DNA of 64,000 nucleotides from Muribaculaceae bacterium Isolate-104 (HZI) (GTDB lineage Bacteria > Bacteroidota > Bacteroidia > Bacteroidales > Muribaculaceae). The position numbers were made by a program, and so were the translations under genes. The notes beneath the pieces are model-generated. The model ran no database searches. It was not told the origin of the DNA and saw only the letters and a program-made list of their open reading frames with translations. The DNA lies in the NCBI GenBank assembly GCA_003762715.1, contig RIBJ01000042.1, positions 1 through 64,000 on the forward strand, in the 5' to 3' direction. Below, piece after piece: positions 8,787-18,432 of this stretch. Within the stretch, counting starts at the first letter, position 1; every line of letters starts with the position of its first letter.

Positions 8787-10274
8787 TTATCCTACGCTGC
8801 CTTCAAGGGTTATTTGCAGCAGTTTCTGAGCTTCCACGGCAAATTCCATGGGTAGTTTGTTCATGACTTCCCTTGCGTATCCGTTGACAATCAGACCTAC
8901 AGCTTCCTCGGTAGGAATGCCTCGCTGGTTGCAGTAAAAAATCTGGTCCTCGCTTATTTTCGATGTGGTTGCCTCGTGTTCCACGACGGCGGTGTCGTTG
9001 AGCACATCTATATATGGGAAGGTATGTGCGCCGCAAGTAGAGCTAAGCAGCAGGCTGTCGCACTGGGTGTAGTTTCTGCATCCGTCGGCATTCGGTGCAA
9101 TCTTCACGAGTCCGCGGTAAGAGTTTTGGCTGTGACCGGCGGATATGCCTTTGCTCACTATGGTGCTGCGGGTGTTTTTGCCGGTATGTATCATTTTTGT
9201 GCCTGTGTCTGCCTGCTGGTAGTTGTTTGTCACAGCCACGGAATAAAATTCGCCCACACTTTCGTCGCCGGCAAGAATACAGCTGGGGTATTTCCATGTT
9301 ATAGCCGAGCCTGTCTCTACCTGTGTCCAGGACAGCTTTGCCCTGTGTCCGCGGCATAGTCCGCGTTTAGTCACGAAGTTGTATATGCCTCCGCGCCCGT
9401 TTTTGTCACCGGCATACCAGTTTTGCACTGTGGAGTATTTTACCTCTGCGCGCTCTTCCACTACAATCTCCACAATAGCCGCGTGCAGCTGGTTTTCGTC
9501 GCGCATGGGTGCCGTGCATCCCTCGAGATAGCTGACGTAAGAGTCGTCATCTGCTACAATGAGGGTGCGTTCAAACTGACCTGTGCCTCCGGCGTTTATG
9601 CGGAAGTATGTCGACAGTTCCATGGGGCATCGCACTCCTTTGGGAATGTATACGAACGAGCCGTCGGAAAAGACTGCCGAATTTAGCGCGGCAAAGAAGT
9701 TGTCGCGATAGCTGACAACTCTGCCGAGATAGCGTTTCACCAAATCGGGATAATCTTTTACGGCTTCCGATATGGAGCAGAAAATCACACCCATTTCGGC
9801 AAGTTTCTCGCGGTGGGTGGTCTTTACGCTTACAGAGTCCATGACGGCATCCACTGCCATTCCGGAGAGCGCTTTCTGTTCTTCAAGAGGAATGCCGAGC
9901 TTGTTGAATGTGTCAATAAGCTGCGGGTCTACCTCGTCAAGGCTTTTGGGGGCATCGCTTTTTGCTTTAGGAGCGGCATAGTAGCTTATTGCCTGATAGT
10001 CGATTTCGGGGATGTCAAGGTGAGCCCATTTCGGCATTTCAAGTGTGAGCCAGTGGCGATACGCCTTGAGTCTGAAATCGAGCAGCCATTCAGGCTCGCC
10101 TTTCTTTGCCGATATGAAACGCACAACATCCTCGTTGAGTCCGTGTTCGAGAATTTCAGTAGGGATGTCGGTTGTGAATCCGTACTTGTATTCGCCGGAA
10201 GTGACTTTGCCTATGATGTCGTCAGTATTGTTTTCTGTATGTTTTGTTTCGTCCAAGTCTTTGTTTTTGTCCAT
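8787..10274 (-). CDS. sufB: Fe-S cluster assembly protein SufB
   Basis: The core scaffold subunit that receives persulfide sulfur and holds the nascent cluster. The 495-residue protein has the N-terminal helical part ([16 protein letters not shown]), the beta-helix, and the C-terminal [20 protein letters not shown] segment with conserved Cys, then [16 protein letters not shown] including the Glu/His cluster ligands known in E. coli SufB. The start is taken as ATG at 10274. A TTG five codons upstream is also in frame but less likely. It directly follows cvpA (18 nt gap), the usual order in Bacteroidales, and heads sufB-C-D-S. Confidence 0.95.
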   Translation of the reverse strand: MDKNKDLDETKHTENNTDDIIGKVTSGEYKYGFTTDIPTEILEHGLNEDVVRFISAKKGEPEWLLDFRLKAYRHWLTLEMPKWAHLDIPEIDYQAISYYAAPKAKSDAPKSLDEVDPQLIDTFNKLGIPLEEQKALSGMAVDAVMDSVSVKTTHREKLAEMGVIFCSISEAVKDYPDLVKRYLGRVVSYRDNFFAALNSAVFSDGSFVYIPKGVRCPMELSTYFRINAGGTGQFERTLIVADDDSYVSYLEGCTAPMRDENQLHAAIVEIVVEERAEVKYSTVQNWYAGDKNGRGGIYNFVTKRGLCRGHRAKLSWTQVETGSAITWKYPSCILAGDESVGEFYSVAVTNNYQQADTGTKMIHTGKNTRSTIVSKGISAGHSQNSYRGLVKIAPNADGCRNYTQCDSLLLSSTCGAHTFPYIDVLNDTAVVEHEATTSKISEDQIFYCNQRGIPTEEAVGLIVNGYAREVMNKLPMEFAVEAQKLLQITLEGSVG

Positions 10275-10292
10275 ATCCGTCCGTTTCAAGAA

Positions 10293-10826
10293 TTAGAACA
10301 AAGTTTCGGGTGAGTTGGTTGCCATGCCCTTCAGCACGCCGAGAATCCACGGTGTCATTTCCATGACGAGTCTGAGCAGTTCTCCTCCGGCGAGTTTGCT
10401 TGATGAGAAAAGCGGGCTTTCAGGGTCTATGATTTTCCAAAGGTTCAGCATGAGGCTTATAACCATGAACCATTTGAGTATAAGAAACACTGAGCCGGCT
10501 ACCCTGTCAACGGTACCGAGCATTATAGCGTGTGTGGCTTTTCTGAAAAATCCTGCAATGAGCCAGACTCCGAGCCATACGATTCCGAACAGTGCGCCGT
10601 AGCCGAGTACTTTTGCCGAGTAAATGGTCATGGATGAGGCGGCTGGGTCGTCAGCTCCTAAAAACCGGGCTGCAATCTCCGCAGCCCATTCGCCGGATGT
10701 GCGGCAAGCTATCACAGCTGCGGCTATAGCCGCCAGAGAGCCTATCTGCGCGATAGCGCCTTTGCGGTAGCCGATTACGGCTCCACCGGCAAACAGTATT
10801 ATGAATATGATGTCGAGAAAACCCAT
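10293..10826 (-). CDS. cvpA: CvpA family membrane protein
   Basis: A 177-residue inner-membrane protein with four hydrophobic segments (about 5-22, 29-46, 68-92, 105-125). The opening MGFLDIIFIILFAGGAVIGYRKG is the CvpA signature (helix, then G-x-x-x-G-x-(K/R)-G). In E. coli CvpA is needed for colicin V export and bile-salt resistance; its molecular role is not settled. It lies just before sufB, a conserved pairing in this phylum that makes it the first gene of the suf transcript. A -7-type box sits 8 nt before the ATG. Confidence 0.86.
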   Translation of the reverse strand: MGFLDIIFIILFAGGAVIGYRKGAIAQIGSLAAIAAAVIACRTSGEWAAEIAARFLGADDPAASSMTIYSAKVLGYGALFGIVWLGVWLIAGFFRKATHAIMLGTVDRVAGSVFLILKWFMVISLMLNLWKIIDPESPLFSSSKLAGGELLRLVMEMTPWILGVLKGMATNSPETLF

Positions 10827-10834
10827 TGCAGCTG

Positions 10835-10842
10835 CGAAGTTA
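10835..10842 (-). promoter_or_regulatory. Probable -7 box of the cvpA-suf operon
   Basis: TAACTTCG on the minus strand matches the Bacteroidota -7 consensus TAnnTTTG with one change. It ends 8 nt before the cvpA ATG, implying almost no leader. I see no TTG at the usual 19-22 nt upstream, so support is partial. Confidence 0.45.
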
Positions 10843-10868
10843 CAAAAAAATCGCCAAGGGGAAGCGTG

Positions 10869-11621
10869 TCAGAGCCGATGAATTTCGGAATTGGCGCAAT
10901 GGGGATTCATGGGAACATCCACTTTGCAGAAATCCATGGTGAGGGTGTCGACCCTCAGCAGCTTTCCTGTGAGTAGTTCTCCGATTCCGGAGAGGTATTT
11001 TATGGCTTCGGCGGCCTGGATTGTGCCTATGATGCCGGCAGTGACGCCAAGCGGGCCTCTTGCCGGCGCTTGCTCGGGGTCTGTCTCGAACAGGCAGCTG
11101 TAGCATGGGGTGCCGGGCAGTACTGTCATGGTGTGTCCGAAGTAGCGCCAGATAGCTCCGTGGCTGAATGGCTTGCCGGCATGTACGCACGAGTCGTTTA
11201 TAAGACGTTTTGCAACGAAGCTGTCGGTGGCATCAATAATAAAGTCATAGCCGTCGATGAAACTTGCAATGTTGCTGCCGTCAATAAATTCGGGCATTGC
11301 GATTATCTCTATTTCCGGGTTTAGCTCTCTCAGCACGGCGGCTCCATTGCAGGCTTTAAGCTCTCCGACACGGGGGGTTGAGTGAAGTATCTGACGTTGC
11401 AGATTGCTTAAATCCACGCGGTCGCCGTCGGCAAGTCCGATGCGTCCCACACCTGCTGCCGCGAGATACAGAGCTGCAGGAGAGCCGAGACCTCCGGCTC
11501 CTATTACAAGAACCGATCCGGCTGCAAGGCGTTTCTGGGCCTCTTCTCCAAAACCGGGCAGGTTCAGTTGGCGCGCATAGCGTTGGCGCTCGTCGGCAGA
11601 AAAATCATGCTGTATGTTCAT
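10869..11621 (-). CDS. HesA/MoeB/ThiF family adenylyltransferase
   Basis: An E1-like enzyme that adenylates the C-terminus of a ubiquitin-like sulfur carrier (ThiS or MoaD type). Seen in 250 residues: RYARQLNLPGFGEEAQ, the nucleotide loop VIGAGGLGSP (about 39-48), DRVDLSNLQRQIL (about 67-79), and DATDSFVAKRLINDSC. The zinc site is odd: the first pair CYSC is present (173-176), but the expected second CxxC near the C-terminus reads C242-A-N-S245, so one ligand is Ser. Substrate (thiamine, molybdopterin or another pathway) cannot be told, because no ThiS, MoaD or ThiG gene is near. It follows the EnvC-like gene by 9 nt and is probably the last gene of the dut operon. Confidence 0.85.
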   Translation of the reverse strand: MNIQHDFSADERQRYARQLNLPGFGEEAQKRLAAGSVLVIGAGGLGSPAALYLAAAGVGRIGLADGDRVDLSNLQRQILHSTPRVGELKACNGAAVLRELNPEIEIIAMPEFIDGSNIASFIDGYDFIIDATDSFVAKRLINDSCVHAGKPFSHGAIWRYFGHTMTVLPGTPCYSCLFETDPEQAPARGPLGVTAGIIGTIQAAEAIKYLSGIGELLTGKLLRVDTLTMDFCKVDVPMNPHCANSEIHRL

Positions 11622-11630
11622 AAGTTAAAG

Positions 11631-12953
11631 TTATCTGACCCAAAGCGACGGGTTGAGTTTAGTGCGTTCCTTTCTCAGCTCAAAGTGCAAAATCGCGCGG
11701 TTTTCTTCGTCAGGGTCTGTCAGGATTGTGCCTATGGTCTGCCCGGTTTTTACCTTGTCGCCGTTTTTTACGTTTATGCCGTCGAGGTTGGCGTATATAG
11801 TAAGGTAGTTGCCATGGCGTATCATGACAATAGTGCCGTAGCCGGGCTGGCGGAAAGTGGCGGAAACAGTGCCCTCAAATACGGCACGTGCATTTTTAGA
11901 GCCGAGTGCTTCAATGTCAATGCCAGAGTTTTCGGTTTCCACATGTTCGAGCTGCGGGTGCTTCTGTCTGCCGAATCCGCGCACAATGCGATATTTTCCT
12001 GAAACAGGAAACAGTAGTCTGCCCTTGTTTGCCTCAAACGAGCCGGTGAGCGCTCTGTCGGCTGCAGCAACAGAAGTGGCGGTGTTTGAGGAGGATGCCG
12101 GTTTGGAAGAAGAGGAGGTTGAAGACCCGGAGGATGAGGCATGGGTGTTTCCCTTGGATTTTGCAGCCGCCGCTTTTTTCTCGGCTTCTTTTTTCTGCCG
12201 CTCTATGCGGGCCTGTTCCTCGGCAATTATTTTGTCAAGCTCGCGGTCAAGGCGCCGTGCCTGTTCCTGCTTTTCTTTAAGGAGCGCTTTGAGTGAGCCG
12301 CTTTCGCTTTTGAGGTTGGCAACAACCTTGTCGGTCTCGGCTTTTGTTGATTCCAGCTCTTTTCTGGCTTTGTTGAGTTTAATCAAAGCTGCCGTGTGAG
12401 AGCGCTGCACTGTGTCAAGTTTGTTTTTGCGCTCGTTCAGCAGTGCGGCAGTGGCGTTGATGTCACCGGCTTTGCGTTTTCGCCATTTGTCAAACTGTTG
12501 CAGGTAGCGTATGCGCCTGTATGCGTCAGTGAAGGATTCGGATGAAAATATGAATGAGAGTGTGCTCATGGAAGTGTTTGAACCCTGGAGCTTGCGCAGA
12601 GAGGCAATGTAGCTTTGCCGCAGGTTTTCCATGCGTTTGTCAAGAATGGCAATGGAGTCGGATATATGCGATATGCTTGCGTTGAGGGAGTCAACACCGT
12701 TTTGAATCTGTGTTATCTGCTGTCCTTTGGAGGTGATTTCGCTGTTAAGAGAATTAAGCCGGGCAAGCTGTTTTTTTGTCTCGCGAGTATTTACGGTCAG
12801 CTTGCGGGTGGTTTCTGTAATGGCTTTTTTTGTAGCCTGCTGTTCTTTTCGCACCTTTGCCGCATCGCGTTTCTGCCGGGGCTTTGCCGCATAGCTGTCC
12901 GCGCACAACCCCATACATAATGCGATAATAACAAGTATGGTATATCTCCACAT
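11631..12953 (-). CDS. EnvC-like murein hydrolase activator (coiled coil + degenerate LytM)
   Basis: A periplasmic 440-residue protein with a signal peptide (MWRYTILVIIALCMGLCADSYA), a long coiled coil (about 30-280, Lys/Glu/Arg-rich), a Ser/Ala-rich linker and a C-terminal LytM/M23 fold (about 330-440). The M23 zinc ligands look lost: the HxxxD motif reads NSGID with Asn for His, and the HxH motif reads ILHFE with Ile for the first His. This is the EnvC/NlpD situation, where the domain activates amidases instead of cutting peptidoglycan. The frame is open upstream for 22 more codons but these run toward the DUF4292 gene; the signal peptide fixes the start at 12953. In Bacteroidota it is usually found beside the DUF4292 gene, as here. 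Confidence 0.88.
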   Translation of the reverse strand: MWRYTILVIIALCMGLCADSYAAKPRQKRDAAKVRKEQQATKKAITETTRKLTVNTRETKKQLARLNSLNSEITSKGQQITQIQNGVDSLNASISHISDSIAILDKRMENLRQSYIASLRKLQGSNTSMSTLSFIFSSESFTDAYRRIRYLQQFDKWRKRKAGDINATAALLNERKNKLDTVQRSHTAALIKLNKARKELESTKAETDKVVANLKSESGSLKALLKEKQEQARRLDRELDKIIAEEQARIERQKKEAEKKAAAAKSKGNTHASSSGSSTSSSSKPASSSNTATSVAAADRALTGSFEANKGRLLFPVSGKYRIVRGFGRQKHPQLEHVETENSGIDIEALGSKNARAVFEGTVSATFRQPGYGTIVMIRHGNYLTIYANLDGINVKNGDKVKTGQTIGTILTDPDEENRAILHFELRKERTKLNPSLWVR

Positions 12954-12996
12954 AGTCAAAATTGTCTGCTTTTTCCTTGGTTGCACTTGTCGCCGT

Positions 12997-13707
12997 TTAT
13001 AATCCGGCTGTCTTTGCAATGTCTGACGGGTTTATTTTTTTATATGAATCTGACAGTTTTATTTCTCTTACATCGACATCCGAGTTCCACCGGGCTTTGT
13101 TCCAGTTCCAGTCTATTGTCACAGAGTATTTCTTAGATTTGACAGGTACGGAAATGCCTGTGGTTGAGGCTCTCAGCCCGAAAGGAGTCATAACCGGTCC
13201 GCCGTATGTAATCTGTACCGGGTCGTCGGCTCCCGGACGGGTAACGGTCATGGAGGTCATCAGCCCGTCTTGTTGTGCAATGTCGCAGCTTACACCCTGT
13301 GGCAGGGCTTTGTACGGAATCGCAACCGGAATTCCGGACAAGAAGTCTTGGACGGTGTTTATGTCGAACGGCATCCGAGCCATAGAGTCGCTTAGGCTCT
13401 CCGCGATGTATTGCCTGTGCATTTTGTCAATGACAAGAGCTGTGTCGTTTGTGGCGTGGAGCAGGAATACTTCCATGCCGAGAAATCTGGCGGACACTGT
13501 TATGCTTGTGTCGCGCACAAATGTTATGTTTGCGCCTGCCGATACATTCAGAGGTGCGCCTATGCGAATGTTTGCCGGCACTCTGACCCGCTGCCAGGCG
13601 GTGGGTACGGACTCGGTTTTGTGTATGTCGCGCGATGAGCGGCATGATACCGCTCCGAGGCAGAGTATTGTCAGGATGAGAAAAAGTATCGGCTGTTTAC
13701 GGTTCAT
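12997..13707 (-). CDS. DUF4292 outer-membrane lipoprotein
   Basis: A 236-residue lipoprotein with signal peptide and lipobox (LCLGAVSC, lipidated Cys22). The rest is mostly beta, with a YGG and a C-terminal segment KKYSVTIDWNWNKARWNSDV typical of DUF4292, a family with a LolA/LolB-like fold predicted. A lipoprotein or lipid carrier role is inference only. The ATG overlaps the TPR gene's stop by 4 nt (ATGA), and the EnvC-like gene follows after 43 nt. The set TPR - DUF4292 - EnvC recurs across Bacteroidales, pointing to an envelope role. Confidence 0.83.
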   Translation of the reverse strand: MNRKQPILFLILTILCLGAVSCRSSRDIHKTESVPTAWQRVRVPANIRIGAPLNVSAGANITFVRDTSITVSARFLGMEVFLLHATNDTALVIDKMHRQYIAESLSDSMARMPFDINTVQDFLSGIPVAIPYKALPQGVSCDIAQQDGLMTSMTVTRPGADDPVQITYGGPVMTPFGLRASTTGISVPVKSKKYSVTIDWNWNKARWNSDVDVREIKLSDSYKKINPSDIAKTAGL

Positions 13708-15452
13708 TTGGCGAAGTAGGTTTTATGCTTTACCTTTTTTGCTATAAGTTCGTTTTGCGGGTCCAGCTCGAGCGCTTTGCGCCATTCGGCGACAGCGCGG
13801 TCGTAGTCCTGGTTCATGAACGCTATGTCGCCGGCGTGGTCGAAAAGGTCGGCGCTGGGTTCGGGGCTGTTTGCTATCGCTGTGTCGATGACTTCAAGAG
13901 CTCTTTCGTATTCTTTTTTCTTGAACAGTACCCATGCGTAGGTGTCAAGTGAAGTAGGCTCGTCGGGACGCTCGGCAACCACTCGCAGTATCATGTCCTC
14001 GGCTTTGTCAAGGTCTCTGTCGGAGCAGGCGAGGTAGTAGGCGCAGTTGTTCAGCGCGGTCATGTTTTCGGGGTCGAGTTCAAGAGCCTTGTTGTAATAT
14101 GAGAATGCGCTGTCAAGCTCCTCGCGGGCATATAGTATGTCGCCTACAGCGGTAAGGAGTTCCGATCTGATTTCATAGTCGGTGCTGTCTGCGACCTGTA
14201 GCCCTTTGGTCAGTTGGTTCATTGCGCGGTCGTAGTCTTTCATCTGGGTCAGGTTCGCGCTTGCGAGGAGGTAGAGGGTGGCGTTGTCTGGATAGAAATG
14301 CTCCGCTCTGAGAGCCGATTCGAGCGCCTTGTCAAACTTTGAGCTGCGCATGTAAAGGCTTGTTAGGGCAAGCCACTGGCGCTCGTCGGAGGGGTTTATG
14401 TCGAGAGAGTACTGAGCCTGTTCGGCTGCCGCGGGATAGTTTTCAATCGCTATGAGGTAGTCGCGGTAAAGGTTGTGTATGGCGGCTTCATGAGGGTGGA
14501 TTTCAATCAGGCGGCGATACATTTTGTCGATTTTGGGGCGCTGGAGAGTGTCGTTGTACAGCCCGGCGGTGTAATCGCGAAGTATTTCAATCTTGGGCTC
14601 TACTTCGAGGCTTTCCTCTTCAAGGGCTCTGAAAATGTCGCGGTCGTAAGAAAGGCTGTCGCCGGTGGCGCGGAAAAAGGAGGCGCGCGAGTAGTAGGCG
14701 AGTCCGTTGGAGGGGTCGAGCTCCACGGCTTTGTTGTAGAACATCAGTGCCGAATCGCGGCTGTTCAACTGAAAGTATATGTCTCCGGCAAAGATGTTGT
14801 AGTCGGGGTTTGCGGGGCTTTGTCTTACGAGATTTCGCACTTCGTTCAGCATGGCCGAGGTGTCGGCATCCATGTAGTAAAGCTGTATTTTTCGGGATGT
14901 CAGCTGCATGCCGGCTCCCTGTGAGGCTTCAAGGGAGTCGTAAAGCTCAATGGCTTTCGCTATGTTAAGGCTGTCGCCGCTGCCGCCGAGAACTTCGGCA
15001 TAGCGTGCGGTGAGTTCCGGGCGGGACGGGTGGTTGCGGTGCAGCCGCCCCCATATTGCTATTGCGTTAGAGTCCTGACCTATCTGGGAGGATATCGCGG
15101 CGTAAACTACGTTGTTGTAGAAGTCATCGGGGTTGTCGGTCACATATCTGCCCATGAGTTTATAGCCTTCTGCGAGCGCTGCGGAGTCTCCGCGCGAAAG
15201 TCGCACAAGGTTGTAGCCGTGCTCGAAGCCGAGATACTCGTCATCGGGGTTAAGGGCGTAGGCGTGGCGCACAAGTTCGAAATAACTGTCGGGACGGTCG
15301 TTGCCTCTTGCTTTTGCGGCTTCAAGATATACATAGTCGGCTTTTGCCTCTTGCCGGTTGGCTGAGGTGTCGGCGACTATTGCGCGAGAGCCTGAGCAAG
15401 CGAATGCCAGGCATACGCATAGTAGGGCAAGTGTGTGGGTCAGATATCTCAT
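13704..15452 (-). CDS. TPR-repeat lipoprotein
   Basis: A 582-residue lipoprotein (lipobox LAFACS, Cys19) built almost wholly from tetratricopeptide repeats, with at least ten units visible; the clearest are ALMFYNKAVELDPSNGLAYY, AFSYYNKALELDPENMTALNN and AVAEWRKALELDPQNELIAKK. TPR arrays bind other proteins; the partner is unknown. It lies between dut and the DUF4292 lipoprotein, overlapping the latter by 4 nt, so a shared outer-membrane assembly task is plausible. Residues YLGFEHGYNLV near the N-terminus differ from TPRs and may form a cap. Confidence 0.85.
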   Translation of the reverse strand: MRYLTHTLALLCVCLAFACSGSRAIVADTSANRQEAKADYVYLEAAKARGNDRPDSYFELVRHAYALNPDDEYLGFEHGYNLVRLSRGDSAALAEGYKLMGRYVTDNPDDFYNNVVYAAISSQIGQDSNAIAIWGRLHRNHPSRPELTARYAEVLGGSGDSLNIAKAIELYDSLEASQGAGMQLTSRKIQLYYMDADTSAMLNEVRNLVRQSPANPDYNIFAGDIYFQLNSRDSALMFYNKAVELDPSNGLAYYSRASFFRATGDSLSYDRDIFRALEEESLEVEPKIEILRDYTAGLYNDTLQRPKIDKMYRRLIEIHPHEAAIHNLYRDYLIAIENYPAAAEQAQYSLDINPSDERQWLALTSLYMRSSKFDKALESALRAEHFYPDNATLYLLASANLTQMKDYDRAMNQLTKGLQVADSTDYEIRSELLTAVGDILYAREELDSAFSYYNKALELDPENMTALNNCAYYLACSDRDLDKAEDMILRVVAERPDEPTSLDTYAWVLFKKKEYERALEVIDTAIANSPEPSADLFDHAGDIAFMNQDYDRAVAEWRKALELDPQNELIAKKVKHKTYFAK

Positions 15453-15483
15453 CGGCAGAGTGGGGGTTGGTTAGTGGGGGGCA

Positions 15484-15927
15484 TCAGTTGGTGCCGGTGT
15501 GTCCGAAGCCTCCGTCGCCGCGTTTTGTCTCGTCGAGTTCTTTTGCCGGTTCCCATTCGACACGCGAGTGGCGTGTTATCACCATCTGGCATATACGTTC
15601 GCCGTCGGTAATGGTGTAAGGCTCGTTGGAGAGGTTTATGACAATAGCGCCTATTTCTCCGCGGTAGTCGGAGTCGACAGTGCCTGGAGTATTTACAAGC
15701 GAGATGCCTTTCTTGAGCGCGAGTCCGCTGCGGGGGCGCATCTGGCATTCGTAGCCTACGGGCAGCTGTATGCGCAGCCCTGTGGGTATAAGCGCTCTTT
15801 CAAGGGGCGCGAGAGTGACAGGTTCGTCAAGACATGCGCGCACGTCCATGCCGGCGCTGTGAGGGGTTTCATACGCGGGAAGCTCGTTGCCTGAGCGGTT
15901 TATTATTTTTACCTTTATGTTGTCCAT
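15484..15927 (-). CDS. dut: dUTP diphosphatase
   Basis: Hydrolyses dUTP to dUMP and PPi, keeping uracil out of DNA and supplying thymidylate synthesis. All five motifs of the trimeric enzyme are present in 147 residues: AGMDVRA (1), [11 protein letters not shown] (2), [14 protein letters not shown] (3), GERICQMV (4) and [12 protein letters not shown] (5, P-loop-like). The first gene of the dut-TPR-DUF4292-EnvC-ThiF run, with a -7 box 63 nt upstream. Confidence 0.96.
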   Translation of the reverse strand: MDNIKVKIINRSGNELPAYETPHSAGMDVRACLDEPVTLAPLERALIPTGLRIQLPVGYECQMRPRSGLALKKGISLVNTPGTVDSDYRGEIGAIVINLSNEPYTITDGERICQMVITRHSRVEWEPAKELDETKRGDGGFGHTGTN

Positions 15928-15989
15928 ATCAGGGCTGTATATTAGGGCAGATACGTTGTTGACGTGCCTGTAGGTTTCTATTTAAACGA

Positions 15990-16022
15990 CAAAAGTAGCC
16001 AAAAATATCTCAATCACCGCAA
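15990..16022 (-). promoter_or_regulatory. Promoter of the dut operon
   Basis: Minus strand: TTG (16022-16020), 22-nt spacer, then TACTTTTG (15997-15990), an exact match to TAnnTTTG. The start site would fall about 55 nt before the dut ATG. Confidence 0.6.
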
Positions 16023-16067
16023 AAATGTTGTAACAATGTGCTTTGTGGCAGGGTTGGGGGCATATAC

Positions 16068-16102
16068 AAAAAAAGTGTCCGGCACAATCATGCGCCGGAC
16101 AC
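16068..16102 (-). terminator. Terminator after hppA
   Basis: Minus strand GTGTCCGGC (16102-16094) pairs with GCCGGACAC (16083-16075) across a 10-nt loop and runs into seven T. Confidence 0.92.
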
Positions 16103-16127
16103 CTGTATGTGTTTCCTGGGTGTGAAA

Positions 16128-18362
16128 TCAGAAGAGACTCCAGCTTACAGTAAGCCCTGCCATGACTATGGCGACCATAGACATGAGTTTTATGAGAATG
16201 TTGAGGCTGGGACCGGATGTGTCCTTGAACGGGTCGCCGACGGTGTCGCCTACAACTGTGGCTTTATGAACGTCGCTACCTTTGCCTCCGAAGTTGCCTT
16301 CTTCGATGTATTTTTTGGCGTTGTCCCAAGCGCCGCCGGCGTTTGCCATGAATATTGCAAGTACGAAGCCTGCGCTAAGTCCGCCGGTGAGGAGTCCGAT
16401 AACGCCGGGAACTCCGAAAATCAGACCGACAGCTATAGGCACTGCAATAGCAAGAAGTGACGGGAAAACCATTTCGCGCTGAGCGCCTTTGGTGGAAATC
16501 TGTACGCAGCGGGCGTAGTCGGGTTCGGCTTCGCCGGTGAGGATGCCTTTGATTGTGCGGAACTGGCGGCGCACCTCCTCAACCATGTGGGCGGCTGCGC
16601 GCCCTACAGCGTTCATTGTCAGTCCGCAGAAAAGAAATGCCATCATTGCGCCAATGAACATGCCGGCAAGAACCATCGGGTTCATGAGGTTGACGTTGTA
16701 TGCCATCATGAAGTCGGTGAATGTGGCTGACTCAAGGGGTATTCTCACAGGGGTGTCATCGGTGAGAGATGTGCCTATCTGAATGAATTCGGTGCCGATG
16801 CGGTGCAGTCCGATGCGTATTTCCTCTATGTACGAGGCGAGCAGCGCGAGCCCTGTCAGAGCGGCGGAGCCTATTGCGAATCCTTTGCCGGTGGCGGCAG
16901 TGGTGTTTCCGAGCGAGTCAAGAGCGTCGGTGCGTTTGCGCACGGCTTCACCGAGTCCGCTCATTTCGGCATTTCCTCCGGCATTGTCGGCAATGGGACC
17001 GTATGCGTCAGTGGCGAGGGTGATGCCGAGGGTGGAGAGCATGCCCACTGCTGCTATGCCGATGCCGTAAAGCCCCCATGATATGTTGGCGAAGTCAAAT
17101 CCGGCGGCAAGCCAGTACGAGAGTATGATACCTGCCACAACAGCTATGACCGGCAATGCTGTGGAAACCATGCCGAGTCCTACACCAGAAATTATGACTG
17201 TTGCCGGACCGGTCTGACCGCTTTCGGCAAGTTTTTTGGTGGGTTTGTAAGACTGCGAGGTGTAGTACTCGGTAGCTCTGCCTATTATTATGCCAACAAG
17301 AAGACCTACCACTACGGCAAATGCTATGTTTACCCAATTGGGTATCTGCAGCAGGTAAAGAATGGCGAAAGAGGCTATTACTATAAGGAGTGAGCTTAGG
17401 TTGGTGCCTACGGCGAGCGAGTTGAGGAGGTTTTTGATTGAGGCGTTCTCTTTGGTCTTTACGGCAAAGATGCCTATTATGGACAGTACTATGCCGACAG
17501 CGGCTATAAGCATGGGTGCGAGAACAGCCTTGACCTGCAGGGCTATGGCTCCGTCTGTGCCGAGTGTGGTCACGGCTCCGGCTCCGGCAGCCGCGCCAAG
17601 AGCCGCGGTTGCAAGAATCGAGCCGCAATAGCTTTCGTATAGGTCGGCTCCCATTCCGGCTACGTCGCCTACATTGTCGCCTACGTTGTCGGCAATAGTG
17701 GCAGGATTGCGCGGGTCATCTTCCGGAATTCCAGCCTCGACTTTGCCTACGAGGTCGGCGCCTACGTCGGCAGCCTTGGTGTATATGCCTCCGCCGACGC
17801 GTGCAAAAAGAGCCTGCGTGGAAGCTCCCATGCCGAATGTCAGCATTGTCGTTGTTATCATGGTGAGTTTGTGGGTGCCTTCGTTGGGTTCAAGCCAGGT
17901 CAGAAGCAGATACCAGAAGGAGATGTCGAGAAGTCCGAGTCCAACCACAACAAGACCCATAACGGCTCCGCTGCGAAACGCAACTCTTAAACCCGAGTTT
18001 AGGCTTTTGCTTGCCGCGTTGGCGGTTCTTGCCGAGGCATGTGTTGCGGTTTTCATGCCGAGGTAACCGGCAAGTCCGCTGAAGAAGCCTCCGGTCAGGA
18101 ATGCCACCGGCACCCAGTTGTTCTGGAGTCCGAAACCGTATGCCATGACGGCAAACAAAATTACAAGTACGAGGAATACAAGCCCTACAACTTTGTACTG
18201 CTGACGAAGATAAGACATTGCTCCCTGACGCACATAAGAGGCTATTTTGCGCATGGTGTCGGTGCCTTCACTCTCGCGCATCATACCCCGGTAAAAGTAC
18301 CATGCCATGCCAAGAGCGAGCAGCGATGCGGCAGGTACAATCCAAAATAAGATACTTTCCAT
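16128..18362 (-). CDS. hppA: Membrane-bound ion-pumping pyrophosphatase
   Basis: Couples PPi hydrolysis to pumping of H+ and/or Na+ across the inner membrane, saving energy from biosynthetic pyrophosphate. The 744-residue protein is almost all membrane helix (about 16). Active-site loops are intact: [28 protein letters not shown] and [21 protein letters not shown] (about 200-245), [18 protein letters not shown] (about 450), and the C-terminal [15 protein letters not shown]. The motif [15 protein letters not shown] carries Ala where K+-independent enzymes have Lys, so this belongs to the K+-dependent class. Many K+-dependent Bacteroidota members move Na+, or Na+ and H+ together; which applies here is not decided by sequence alone. 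Monocistronic, with a strong terminator. Confidence 0.95.
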   Translation of the reverse strand: MESILFWIVPAASLLALGMAWYFYRGMMRESEGTDTMRKIASYVRQGAMSYLRQQYKVVGLVFLVLVILFAVMAYGFGLQNNWVPVAFLTGGFFSGLAGYLGMKTATHASARTANAASKSLNSGLRVAFRSGAVMGLVVVGLGLLDISFWYLLLTWLEPNEGTHKLTMITTTMLTFGMGASTQALFARVGGGIYTKAADVGADLVGKVEAGIPEDDPRNPATIADNVGDNVGDVAGMGADLYESYCGSILATAALGAAAGAGAVTTLGTDGAIALQVKAVLAPMLIAAVGIVLSIIGIFAVKTKENASIKNLLNSLAVGTNLSSLLIVIASFAILYLLQIPNWVNIAFAVVVGLLVGIIIGRATEYYTSQSYKPTKKLAESGQTGPATVIISGVGLGMVSTALPVIAVVAGIILSYWLAAGFDFANISWGLYGIGIAAVGMLSTLGITLATDAYGPIADNAGGNAEMSGLGEAVRKRTDALDSLGNTTAATGKGFAIGSAALTGLALLASYIEEIRIGLHRIGTEFIQIGTSLTDDTPVRIPLESATFTDFMMAYNVNLMNPMVLAGMFIGAMMAFLFCGLTMNAVGRAAAHMVEEVRRQFRTIKGILTGEAEPDYARCVQISTKGAQREMVFPSLLAIAVPIAVGLIFGVPGVIGLLTGGLSAGFVLAIFMANAGGAWDNAKKYIEEGNFGGKGSDVHKATVVGDTVGDPFKDTSGPSLNILIKLMSMVAIVMAGLTVSWSLF

Positions 18363-18387
18363 TGAAAACGTGATTTAAAATTTAAGG

Positions 18388-18432
18388 TAAAAAGACATTG
18401 TTTGCCGTGCAGGAATGCCGACGGCAAACAAT
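18388..18432 (-). terminator. Strong hairpin between argH and hppA, probable arg operon terminator
   Basis: A perfect 12-bp stem: ATTGTTTGCCGT (18432-18421, minus strand) pairs with ACGGCAAACAAT (18408-18397) over a 12-nt loop, followed by GTCTTTTT. It lies 62 nt after argH and 26 nt before the hppA ATG. Confidence 0.75.
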
